Of a stretch of DNA of 64,000 nt, positions 23,810 through 35,600 are shown piece by piece. How positions within the stretch are numbered: position 1 is the stretch's first letter; each line of letters begins with the position of its first letter. The translations under genes were made by a program, and so were the position numbers. The notes under the pieces were generated by a model. That model ran no database searches, was not told where the DNA came from, and saw only the letters and a program-made list of their open reading frames with translations. Source of the DNA: Stichopus chloronotus (taxonomy: Eukaryota > Echinodermata > Holothuroidea > Aspidochirotida > Stichopodidae); contig CM037846.1 in the NCBI GenBank assembly GCA_021234535.1, positions 19,175,814 to 19,239,813 on the forward strand, given 5' to 3'.

Positions 23810-25922
23810 CAACGCTAGTTTGGCCATCCATTCACCATTCGCTATTCAAGGATGGCAGTGGACGGAATCAACAATCGAATTGAAGCTAGCGAGCACGTTC
23901 ATATGGTATGGATTCTAGAGTTGCGCCAGGGAAACTGTAACTTGTAAGCAACTCTTTAGCTACGGAGGTGTTGAAGAGGTGAAATTCATAGGCTGTCATT
24001 ATTTTAATAGACTTAATAAGTAATAGAACAGTAGGTATACCAGTTCTGAGGTGTAGCTGTTCTGCGAGTTCATTTACCAATTTCCCTTCAAAAATCTGAA
24101 TACACAAATATATTCACTAACCCTTTAGCCTATATAAAGAAAATTACTTGCAGTACTTCACTGAAAAAAACTTGTGCTCATGCAAGATTCCGCCGATGAA
24201 TTACAATGGATCCAAAGCGAAATAATTTTGTGATCAACTGCCAGGGTCAGTAACTTACATTGTGTGAGCACGTTAATTTTTCCAACCTACCTCGTTCCTG
24301 ATCCTATCAGCTACATTGTTGCAAAAGTTTGATATGCACATGTAAAATTGAGTGTGTACTTTCTACCATCAAGTAACTGCTTTATCCACCGATATCCCTG
24401 AAAGTGATATTTTTGTCTTCAAAACTCCTAAAGCTTGTAACTCACGCATTCTGCCGAGCCACCTGCACCTCTTGTGGGTAGTTGCAAGCCTAGCACTAAA
24501 GTGTATTGAGCCAAATTCCATTTAACGCCAAAAGGGTAACTTTATAGCGACAACTAAATTTGATGAAGACGAGGTCTGGGACTATGCGCAGGAAACTCGA
24601 AGCCAACGTCTTATTCGGCCAATAATTTGACTTGCCCCTGCATAACTACCACCACATCTAAATATCCCAACAAAAGACAGCTTAAGGGCATCCCTAAGTT
24701 TCATTCTTGTTGCACCCTACTGAATAAACTGGGGTGTCAAACTCGGTAATTTAGTTAACTTTTATACTTATCAATTTCAATGCCTGAGGATGACTGGAAT
24801 CTTTCTGAAATGTTGAAACTGACCAGTCCCAACCAGATCCTTAATGATACATAGCTGGGATGTATTAATACTGACTGCTGATGTGACAAACAGTTCATCC
24901 TTCCCTCTATGTAATAAAAATTACCTTTAACTCTTGTTTTACACTTTGTTTGATCGTTATTTTATGTTTTTCATGAGGATTTGGGGAAAGGGGGAATCAG
25001 CTCCAGCTCACAGAACTGTAAAAGGTTTGAGTAAAAGTAGATAAAATAAATTCATCATGTTTGTCTTGTCACCATTTGACTAGTCTTCACTCTTCATCCT
25101 ATTAATTTTTATTACAATTAACAGTAATTGCACCATCATCACATATTCCTTTCCATCTTCATCATGTAACTTTGCATCATAGATGTTTCACCAGTCTTCA
25201 TCAATAGACTTCCCTTTTTGGGTTCATTAGAATCACTCCTCAAATAAAAATGGACAGAAATGACACAGACACTGACCAGCGCTCATACAAATGTTGTTGT
25301 GGAATATATTTAAATTCAGGTGATACCATTTCCGTAAGATTTATTTTTGTACCTTAAATTAAAAAGTCACATCAAACGTTTACATTTATTGGAAAAGACC
25401 CACTAGCACTGTTAACAACTTTTAGGCCTAAATCTATTAGTATCATACATCTTTAATTTCTTTTCTTTTGGTCACTAGCTTAGATAACAGTCTACTCTGT
25501 TAATCTAGTGTCCTTCATATGTATACATGTATTACAATCTGCATTACTTAATTTGTACATACTTTGTAAAACATATGAGAAATAAATTTGAAATTAAAAT
25601 TTTCTCAAGAGCAGATTTCATCCGTTGATTAACAGTTTTGCTTGTACATGTGGTTGGTATGTGGGACGTCTATGTAGGAATGAATATTCAAGTGATTTGA
25701 GAAAATACTGAAAACATACCTTGGGGAATAAAGCGGGAAAAGCTAGAAGTACAGTCAGGACACAGTGTTGTCAAAAAGGATACAACGAGTATAAGAGTGC
25801 TCCACCTTTGGCTCTGGAGAAAAGGTGGAGATTATTTTCCAACCTGAACATGGCAATGTCAATGATAAGGATGCAATGCTTTTCCGAATGCCAAGTATCT
25901 CAGATACAACCACACTAAATCA
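23810..25922. other. No gene recognised; possible Penelope 3' tail near 24783
   Basis: CCTGAGGATGACTGGAATCT near 24783 resembles CCTGAGGAGGAAGATGGGAT that follows the GIY-YIG remnant at 49755, a type of sequence common at the 3' end of Penelope-like elements. No coding sequence precedes it. Confidence 0.3.
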
Positions 25923-26119
25923 CAGGCCCGTATCCAGGGGGGTTCAAGGGGTTCGGACGAACCCCCCCACAAGATCTGGAGTTCCGTTCAGCATATGATA
26001 GTAGGCCTACATTAACAACATATGCAATGAGTTTTAATTCGTTGGTCATAATTGTCGGGTAAAATGTTCCATGTGTGGTAAAATCGAATCCCCCAGTGAG
26101 AAAGCTGTATACGGGCCTG
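25923..26119. mobile_element. 197-bp inverted-repeat MITE with CAGGCCCGTA ends
   Basis: Left CAGGCCCGTATCCAGGGGGG and right CTGTATACGGGCCTG are inverted over about 15 bp. AATCA occurs directly outside both ends, suggesting a 5-bp target duplication. Superfamily not assigned. Confidence 0.7.
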
Positions 26120-28149
26120 AATCAGAGGACCTGTTTATTAAGACCTAGTGCATCCAAATCCTCTTATAATCTTAATATCTTTGGACATATTCCAAGAGGT
26201 ATAGTTGTTGTATTCAGAAATGGGAGAGCCTGTTTCTGGCTTTCAATCTTGACCTCACCTACCAAAGAAAGGGGATGATATGGTAACACCATGGTTTTAG
26301 AAAACATGTTGCAAACCAGATCAGACAGATGAAGAGGCTGGTACTGTAATTTGCAGTAAATAATAATCTCCCCGTAAAAGTCATGAAGCCGTGAAATAAA
26401 ATTGTCATTTTTTTTTTTTTCAAATATTACAGAACTGTATCAACAGGAACTTCCATTTGGAACGTATTTTACATATGGTACACTGAAATGGCACATACAT
26501 CAGAAACTTTTATTCATCTTGGGATAGAATTGCTTGAATTGTAAAAATATAGAGATTGTCTGAGGCCACCCTTACATAGGTTGGATGATAGGCTGGCTAT
26601 CAGTTCATTTCTAAAACAACCAAAGAATATCAGAGGTATTAAATACATGTATGTAAAAAGTTTATTATATGATTACAAGTTATTTTAGAAATCAAGGCAT
26701 ACATAAGAAGTAAGTTAGAATTGGTGGGTAGGGGAGCCAGAAATATGCAAAATGTTTTCAAGTCTGCCCCTTTAAAGAAGTAACAATTGAAATAATTGCA
26801 TTACCAGGCCATGAGTTTTAGATTTTCCAGGTGTACTTCAAATCACACTCCTCATGAAATTTAGCAATTTTAGCAATTGATCATTTCTCTTCACTGTAAT
26901 TTACTTGTTTATTGTTATTTGATATGCCCACTATGCATTAAAATACAATTTGTAATGAAAATTGCAAATTATATGTTTATGCAGAATCTAGTGCACCCCA
27001 AGGTATTTTGATGGACTGAACTTTAACTTGCATATACCAACATACTTCATTAATGCCTTTACGGTACCTGTGATTCTTCTATAACACCTCTTCTCTGAGA
27101 CAGTATCTTAGTAAAATTGTCTCAGTGACATAAAGAGTCATCTGCTATCCTGGATTATTTATTGTTATACAAACTATGATATACTGTATACGCAAATGTC
27201 CCCTGCCACATTAGCATCGGTTCACACAGAGTGAGTTAAGAACAAGGTAGACTATGTTGCCAACCATGAAGCCATGCACCCTTTCATTGCTAAGGTTACT
27301 ATACACTTAACAGTGGTGGGGTGAGTATTCCGTAATGAGGCCAACATCCTGCAGTTGAGTTCCCTATAACAATCTAGGCCCTAGGCAAGGCCTAACTGCT
27401 ACTCTAATTTATGCCTACAAAGTAAACTTTGACAAATGCAACTTAACAAGTCTTAAAATGCTGTATATTTGCCATAACATCCTTGGGTTGACCGGGTAAC
27501 TACGGCCCCACCCACGCTAGATCATTATTTCTCCGGATGGGTACATACACAAAACGTTGTAGGCCTAGAGTGACCATCATTTACCTTAATTGCAAAAAGG
27601 AGAGTAATATTCATCAAAATAATTGTCAAAATCTGCTTGCATATCATTTCTAAACAATAATCTTGAACAAATTTGACGTGATTAGTCAAAAGTTTGTTGA
27701 AAACAAAAAAAGTGAAACGTCAGTTTTGTCTACACAGAATTGAGCTAATTACGCACATTTGGTAATTTGCCTACTTCAAGTTCGTTCACACTTACGTCTT
27801 AACCATAAGCGAAAAAAGAAATCCAAACCTGGTACCACAAAGCAGACAAATTTTTCAGTTTGGCATTTTAACTGATTCCGGGTATGTTTTATTTTGCCAG
27901 TAACATGCAATCTTTTACCTCGCCTACGCAGAAACTGTACACCTACCGTAGGCCTATGGTACATTCCCTTATTTTTGTGCATAGGCTTAACCGTGTTTCC
28001 CTGAAATACGTCAGCTCTAGGCCTACGCCAGTGTGCGTGCCTGGCAATGGATGCCTGGAGAGGACCTTTCACCCTTCTGATCAGCAACTTGTTTTGGAGT
28101 AGGCCTAGGCCTGAATGCAGAATAGAGTACCCCACTTAAACTCACCCAA
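26120..28149. other. No gene recognised; possible location of the missing FBXL4 5' exon
   Basis: 27770-28140 is less AT-rich and contains TAGGCCTA words. The 119-codon minus frame and 72-codon plus frame there match nothing I know. No exon ending in phase 1 with FBXL4-like sequence could be picked out. Confidence 0.3.
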
Positions 28150-28690
28150 AGCCCTGGAATTTGCACTTGCAGTGACCGACTGAGCATGCATCCTGTGTCT
28201 ATTAATTGTTTTCTGAAAATTCACTAAGTCCACTTAGCCACCAATCTTGGGTGGAGGCACAGTCGTAGTCGAAGTGACCGTCCATGGATGTGCAATAATT
28301 GTGTCCATTTTCTGAAGTCCACTGAGCCTCCAATCTGGAATGAAGACACAGCCGTAGTTGCATTGGGTGTCCATGGATGTGCAATAATTTTAAGGACTGA
28401 GCATGCATCTTGTCTATTTTTCTGACGTCCACTTAGCCTGCAATGTGGAATGAAGGTGCAGCTGTAGTCGCAGTGGCAGTCCATGGATGTGCAATAATTT
28501 TAGGACTGAGCATGCATCTTGTGTATATTTTTCTGACGTCCACTTAGCCTGCAATCTGGAGTTTAGACGCAGTTGTAGTTGCAGTGGCCGCGAGGTGCAA
28601 TCATGTTGGCTATTTTTCTGAAGTCCACTGAGCTCCTTATCTGGAATGGAGGCGCAGTCGTAGTCATAGTTGTGGTCCGTGGAGTTGCAG
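28150..28690. repeat. ~85-110-bp tandem repeat, five units
   Basis: The word GTCCACTTAGCC (or GTCCACTGAGC) recurs near 28229, 28317, 28428, 28538 and 28623, followed by TGGAATGAAGGTGCAGCTGT and CCATGGATGTGCAATAATTT. Open frames on both strands are repeat artefacts. Confidence 0.85.
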
Positions 28691-29984
28691 GTCTGGAAGC
28701 CTATGACTGGGATATGTTCCTACAGATTCTCAGTGGTATGTTTAAAGGTGATGTGGCATGAAAATGACACTATGGAGTATTGGGTGCATTAAGCATTGAA
28801 AATGTTGAACATAGCCGCAAATTCCTTCCAAATCTGTCAAATTTACAGGCAAAATATGTCTCACAGCCATGTTATGAATAAGCATTGGCTAAGTATGCAA
28901 GTGATGTTAAGAGTTAGACTCCCATGATTTTCCTTATGTTAATCCTTTGCTTATGTCACCTTTGTTCCAAGGATATGTGAGAATTTAATATGCCCAGAGA
29001 ATTTTTGAATCATGTGTTTTTTCCTTTAAAAATGTGGATATCACTTACCAATGTGAAACTCAGTAAGTAAGAGGCCAAATATATAGGGTCAACAACAGAA
29101 TAACTGACACTGCAACAATCCTCATTATCTGTTTTGCATTTTCTCAAATTTTGAAAAGTCATATCTCAAAAATGGTAATAGGTATACAGTATAAACAAAA
29201 TTCCAGTGGATTTCACTCAGGATTTTACTTCACAACTTTTGCATGAAGCACGCTCTTTTCTAGAAACTTGTCACATAACCTTAAAGAGAGACATTGTATT
29301 CTGCAGTTGTACCCTAGTTTCTATCAAAATTACCAGTCAATTTGGCTCAGATTTAGAATCTGAGTCCACACGCACACAATAGACAATGATATGCTTGAAT
29401 GAGCACTGGTAGTGCTGCTAAGAATAAGGTATGTATTACAGTATATGATAGCATATACTGTAAGTAAGCACATATAGGGGTAGGGGATTGGGGGTGTATT
29501 GTATAAATTTGTACTCGAACGCCCAACAACCAAGTTTGCTCTTGTAGCATAGTGGCAGGGTGCAAAATAAGCAGTGGTCTGATTATCTGAGACCACTAAC
29601 ATTTCTGCCAGACTATCAAATTTCACAAAAACACATCTGCTGAGTCATCCTGCAGATGACCAAAATGTTTCTTGGTGTTATGTCATTCCACAAGATTGGG
29701 ATGAATAACCTGCCTACTTATCACTTGACAGAAATTTCAGATTCCTCCACAAAATAAAGTAAACAACAGGGAGAAAAAGTAAGCTGATCTACCAAGTAAT
29801 GAGAGGAAATCTGGTGATATCTTTATCGGTTTGTTGGGGTAATTATTATTGGGAGTTACCACTGTTAAATTTGAGAGCAAATTTTTTTATCGTCAGTTTG
29901 AAGAATTTTTCATTCTCTAGCCACTCAAGTTACACACAGTAAACCCTGTCCAGTATGATGCGCATACTGCATTATTTACGACAG

Positions 29985-30501
29985 ATTACTCTCTGGTCTT
30001 TCAGATTCTCGTCTCAAGAAGTTACAACATATACAGAACTCAGCTGCTAGATTAGTTACACTTACTAAACCTAACGATCATATAACTCCATTCCTCCGTA
30101 GCCTTCACTGGCTTCCTGTTGCTGATCGGATTAAGTACAAAGTTCTCTTGCTGACATTTAAATGTTTACACAATTCTGCACCTGTTTACCTACAAGATCT
30201 TGTCCAAAATTACACTCCTACCTGTTGCCTTCGCTCCAGTTCTAAACTGCTACTCTCTTCTCCTCCAGTTTGTACTAAATATTACGGTTGCCGTTCCTCC
30301 CAATACTCTGCTGCTTGTCTCTGGAATGACCTCCCTGTTACAGTTAAAGAGGCAAGAACACTCGCAAATTTCAAGACCTTACTTAAATCTTACCTTTTCT
30401 CCAGTCTATGACTTTCATCTTTTTCATTTCTCTTCTAGGCGCAAAGGGACTTCAGTGTGTTTTGCGCTCTTTTAGACCTGTGTATTATTATTATTATTAT
30501 C
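29985..30501 (+). mobile_element. LINE fragment (CR1/L2/Rex-like) with TTA-repeat 3' tail
   Basis: This is the reverse-transcriptase C-terminus plus about 70 bp of 3' sequence, ending in TATTATTATTATTATTATC at 30482-30501. Short 3' microsatellite tails are characteristic of CR1/L2-type elements. The 5' break is near 29985, where the expected D-Y-C-N-S-L-L segment collapses to GATTACTCTCTGG. Confidence 0.8.
29992..30411 (+). pseudogene. 5'-truncated non-LTR retrotransposon, C-terminal end of the reverse transcriptase ORF
   Basis: In one frame this reads SGLSDSRLKKLQHIQNSAAR, then LHWLPVADRIKYKVL, LTFKCLHNSAP, SAACLWNDLPVTVKEART and LANFKTLLKSYLFSSL before TGA. The words L-Q-x-x-Q-N-S-A-A-R, L-H-W-L-P-V-x-x-R-I-x-[FY]-K and L-W-N-x-L-P are typical of the tail of CR1/L2/Rex-type LINE polymerases. 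Everything 5' of this is absent, as usual for incomplete reverse transcription. A short 3' tail and (TTA)n follow. Subfamily not determined. Confidence 0.85.
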
Positions 30502-31439
30502 ATGACTGACAGCTTGAAAACTTGTTTCCAAGGCCATGTAGTTGTGTACCAATCATATTTCCCACTATTTTCATTAACTAGTCACACTTGAAGTTTGCAA
30601 ACTACGTGTGGTAGGCAGGGTCTATATAGCAAGACTTAGGCTACTCGGTTAAGGCCACCAAAAAAAAATTTAACTTTTTTATTTCAGTTAATTTTCCGTT
30701 TTCTAAGCAAAGTCTCTGTCTTCTTAAAATAGCGTAGCGTGCTTGAATGCATGGAAGCGGCAAAATCTAACATGATTTAGGGGGTTTCCACGTAAAAGCT
30801 TAGCTACAAACAGTCCAGCATTATGCATCAACACAAAAACCAATTTCAGTATGACATGCACTCAAAATTGTTTCAATCAGAATGAAAACTGTGTCAATTA
30901 GAAATGACATGATAATGTTAATTATTTAAATTATTTTGCTGACATTTTTGTAATATATGCAATGTATGGACTACTGAAAGTAAGGGATTTCATTAAAAAA
31001 AAAACATGGTTTCATCTCCAAAACTAGTATTGTGCCCTGCACATACTGTTTGTGCTGTAGGGAGCATTCAGAAGTTTAGGGGAGCCACTTGAACATCGAA
31101 ACTAACAAAAATAGTTCAGTAGGTCAAGAATACCAAAACATTTTTCTTTAAAATGTGCAAAATACCCTAAACTAACAATCTGCAATATATTCACAAACTT
31201 CAATTGGAATGTTTTACCTGACTACTGTAGGTGTTTTTCTTCATAGATGTGGCTTGCAACTTTTGCTATTGCCCAACATGTAAATGTACATGTAATGTAA
31301 GAGCCTAACCTACACCTGTGCTACTGAACTAATTGACAATACTTGCTGCATGGCAGGGCTTAAGAGCTAGCTTAGTTTTGCACATGGTAGTTGCATTAAA
31401 GATGTTTTGATCCTTTGTTTTAATTGGTGTACCATTGGC
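30502..31439. other. No gene recognised
   Basis: AT-rich, stop-dense sequence between the LINE fragment and a dispersed repeat. Confidence 0.45.
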
Positions 31440-31695
31440 AATAGCTTTTTAAAGCTCCACCAAGCTTGATTTGCGGTGATTTGAAGTGTAAAGGACAGAG
31501 TAGTATTAAAGTTTTCAATTCAATTGTATGTATTCTCAACATCAGTATAAAGTACAACAGCAAAATGTATTAAAATACCAGTTCTGTATTTAATTACTGC
31601 TAGTACTAAAAGAATCACCAGATCAAGCAAAGATGAGCTGCTCAATTAGCTCAAAGGTATTTCCTTTAATTATGATTCAGTTCCAAATCATTCAT
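31440..31695 (+). repeat. Dispersed repeat, copy 1 (second copy at 37650-37905)
   Basis: AAGTACAACAGCAAAATGT, TTTAATTACTGCTAGTA and TTAGCTCAAAGGTATTTCC align in order with AAGTACAAAAGGAGAATGT, TTTAATCACTGCTAATA and TTAGCTTAAAGGTATTTCA of the second copy. Family unknown; no coding. Confidence 0.7.
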
Positions 31696-31913
31696 GTAGC
31701 TACATCATTGAAATCAACTCATCCTTACACCATTAGCTCAGAACAATGCTTTGATCCCAGGTGTTTAGCCACCCACATTTTCAGAGACGGCAAGGCAAAA
31801 CTCGAAACACTGTGTAAGTCATATAAATTAATACATTTACCTTGTGACATTATAAACAGGGGAAGACACACAAGTAAAATAAAGAGGCAGACGTATTTGT
31901 TAATCAGATTCAA

Positions 31914-32270
31914 TCAGAATCAACCAGATCCATCAACCAGATCCATCCACCAGATACATTGACCAGATACATCAACCAGATACATTGACCAGGTACATCG
32001 ACCAGATACATCGACCAGATACATCGACCAGATACATCGACAAGATCCATCGACCAGATGCATCGACCAGATGCATCGACCAGATGCATCGACCAGATAC
32101 ATCAACCAGATACATTGATCAAATATATTCACAAGATACATCGACTAGATCAATTGACCAGATACATTGACCAGATACTTGGACCAGATACATGGACCAG
32201 ATACATCAAGGAGATACATCGACCAGATACATCAAGGAGATACATCGACCAGATACATTGACCAGATTCA
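31914..32270. repeat. 13-bp minisatellite (GACCAGATACATC)n
   Basis: About 27 copies of GACCAGATACATC with variants (AACCAGATACATT, AAGGAGATACATC). Because 13 is not a multiple of 3, each frame reads the same 13-residue peptide repeat, so long apparent frames occur on both strands; they are artefacts. The array ends about 200 bp upstream of FBXL4 exon A. Confidence 0.92.
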
Positions 32271-32471
32271 AACTTTTGTAGTTAGTTGTTAACCTCTTCA
32301 ATCACAATTCACTGTGCCTGACTTATTCAATCATCCTCACAAAGGAGCATTAAACAACCAGAAGTATTGAAGTTCAGCAGATTTGAATGTATTGTTTTAA
32401 GCTAATTACATGGAATTGACCATACACAAACACAACACTGCATTCAGCATGTTTCTTTTTATCTTTTGCAG

Positions 32472-32647
32472 TGCTTATCAAAGCTCCAGACAAGAAAAAA
32501 GCTTCCATTCACCAGTATCCTTATGAAGTATGTGGCTTTAGTTCACAATATGGAGGGGAGAATTCTCTAGCCTATGTTGCTGCTAACATACTTGGTCCTC
32601 CTACAGTGTACCCGAATTATGGAGATGTTACACATGCATGTGTTTTT
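32472..32647 (+). CDS. FBXL4: FBXL4 coding exon A (start of the discoidin-like domain)
   Basis: The acceptor is TTTTGCAG before 32472 and the donor is TTT|GTAAGT at 32648. The exon begins with the last two bases of a codon (phase 1) and encodes LIKAPDKKK, then VCGFSSQYGGENSLAY and GDVTHACVF. FSSQYG followed by a serine-rich strand and a G-D-[VF]-T ending is the start of the conserved FBXL4 N-terminal domain. No in-frame ATG precedes it inside the exon; an upstream ATG at 32449 is out of frame. The start codon is therefore on an earlier exon, or is split across the junction as A|TG. Confidence 0.93.
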
Positions 32648-35600
32648 GTAAGTTTGTTTTGTACAAGTATCACAACCATGTTGCAGAATCAATTTACTCT
32701 CATAAGTTAAGGAACTTTTTGTATAACAGCTGTAATATGAAATATTATCTCCTTGAGTATTAAAGTCCAGAAGTGTGCACTTGGAAATCACATATAATTT
32801 ATTTCTTCCTTTGTCAATGAATGTTAAATATACTTGACAAGTAGTTATATTTGTTTCATGGGTTTCAAAGGGAAATAAGGAAAACATACTTTTAAAACCA
32901 ATTTTTGTGGACACAGAATGACAGGTTATTCACGATAAGTAAGGATGGTAACCTTCTTTTCAAGAAGTACATTTCTGACAAATTTGCTGCTCAAGAATAA
33001 TTTGTTCACCCAAACTTTCCAAAATTAAAATGATGCATCTTCGCTATTACACTCATCACATGCATAATATTTTGAGGAGAGAACGCCTTTGCAGAGGTTT
33101 ATTGTTCAGCCTGAATGATTTAAAGTAATAACGTGCGTAGGCAAAAAGTAAAAACATTGAAATTTAATCTCCAAAAGTTTGGTAAGGCTTTTAATTACAC
33201 CATTCAGACAATCTGCAAAAATGATAGGTTTCAGTTGATTAATTTTGCCATATGATTTCAAATTCTTCAAACATAACGACATAAAGTGTAGAATACGATA
33301 GTGTAGTGGTTGACAGTTTTCATTCAAATCAATGTTGTGCTTCTTTGAGCAAGCCAATGGGAAGTATACTAGTATTGAATATTCAGTTAACAACTCAGAT
33401 CACTGACGCCGCAGGCAAGGTTGTGTTCAGTCCGTAGGTTATTTGTAAATACAGTGTTTCCTTTCACCAAATACTACAATTCCCGTAGGAGCGACGACTT
33501 GAGTAGTATGTTTTTGATACACTAGTGAGATCTGTACTATTGCATATTCATTATGTAGGCAGCTATAGTAAGAACCATTAATTTTCAAATATTGTTTCTG
33601 TTTTTTACTGTTTTATGCCAATCCCGTTGCTTTTCGAAGTAGTTACTGTCATTTTCCTTCATTGAAAGACATAGTTCATGTACAACCTCACATGTACATT
33701 TAAAAATAAAGAAAAAGGTAAGATCATATATAATGTTATCTTTTTGGTTTTTCAGTACACGCGCAATCACTTTTAAGGGGCTCATTGAGTTGATATCAGT
33801 AAAGATTGTGGTGATTTTGAAGGGTATAAACATGACAATACTTGCAATAAGCATAAGTAGTCAAGTTTCACATCCAATAGTTATGCATTAAACTGTCAAT
33901 ATTTGTGAATTTTTGACTGTTACTTGCACTATATGTGTGCATGTGAATATAGAACTTATATGAAAAGTGTCTTATCATGAATTTTCAAAAACCAAATTAA
34001 ATCATTAATTGCTCACTCATTAGTGATCTTTGTATGGGAAACATTGGGATCCTCTTAGTGTTTGACCATTTGTCATGAGTATGTAAAGAAAACCTGACCG
34101 GCATAAAAAATTTAGTGAATTTCACAAAACAAGTCACTGAGCCTCTTTAACAATCATTAATACTGTTTTCTTTGTATGCCATGTCGGTGTATTGCAAATG
34201 CCCTACTTCCCCAAAAGGTTGAAAACTTGTACATGCAATAGGTCAAGTACAATGATGTACCACTGCTGGTTAACATTTTTGGCTGATCTGTAAAGTCAAA
34301 CAATTCTAGAGATTTTACAAGTTACGAAATACTGTAGGCTCAGGTTGTAGTGTGTATGAGCAGCATAGTACTTATTACTAAAGTATTTGTGTATCTTATG
34401 TGTTGCAAATTGATAGAAATCCTTACATTTCTCTCTTTTACTGTACTGTACAGTGCAAGTGAAAATTGATGTTATAAAGCTTAAAGGGAAATAGGGCGAT
34501 TAGAATACACCAACATGACATACAAAAGCAATAGCTTTACTGTAGTCATTATTAAACCATTCAGTCTCATCAGTAAACATCTGCTAAAGCTTCATCTCCT
34601 CAAAACATTATGAATGTGATGAGTAATGGAAGATGCATCATTTGAATTTTGAAAAGTTTGGGTGAACAAATTAGTGTTGAGCAACAACTAACTGAGTTTC
34701 TATCGGTCACAAACTTATTTCTTGAAAAGAAGGCAACTGTCCTTCCTTATTTTGAATAATCTATCATTCTGCATCAACAAACATTGGTTTTAAAAGTATG
34801 GATGTTTCCTGTAAAACAAATGCCCTATTTCCCTTTAAGTCTGTCTATTAATCTGTATTTTATGCAATATACCATTTTTTTTTAGTTATTCATATCTGAG
34901 TGACGTAACACTTGTACAGAGGCCTATAATGTTCAGTCAATCAGCATGTACTGTACTGGACCATCCGAACATCCTGTGTAATGCACATTGTATAACCAGC
35001 TGTACATACCAAACGTTACTAGAGGCATAGAACAGATCTATACAGAAATTGTTTGCTCTTATAGATAATACATGTGGGGTCATTGACCATTGCAATCATG
35101 TGGACTCAATCATACTTGAGGGTCTGTTTTAATTTACATCATTTCCAGAAAAACAAATCTGCAAGCAATAGCGACAGTGCACTTTTTTTGTTGGATGTTA
35201 AACAATGTTGCAACAATCACTGATGATGGAGTAACAATCACTGATGATGGAGTAACAATCACTGATGATGGAGTAACAATCACTGATGATGGAGTAACAA
35301 TCACTGATGATGGAGTAACAATCACTGATGATGGAGTAACAATCACTGATGATGGAGTAACAATCACTGGTGGGGGATGGGGATGGAGGGAGGTGGTTCA
35401 AGCCCATACACATACTTAACGTAGTAACTGTTTTCTGTTTTGTTTTTTTAAATAAATGTACCAGTTGTGCCAGATCATTTTTGTTGTTTTTCCTTTTTTT
35501 TTTTTTTACTATTTCAGCGCACTTATGGGCCATGGTGGGACATGGTTCCTTCAAGCACACAAAAGTTCTCTAATTGCCAACCAGACTTTTATGGTCAAGA

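Noticed and set aside
27776..28135. Basic 119-codon minus-strand frame
   Set aside because: No family, no splice or promoter context. Overlaps a plus-strand frame of similar quality.
31920..32261. Open frames of 61-73 codons on both strands
   Set aside because: Artefact of the stop-free 13-bp tandem repeat.
35134..35419. Frames encoding TITDDGV and SVIVTPS repeats
   Set aside because: Artefact of the 21-bp tandem repeat. The FBXL4 frame is not involved.
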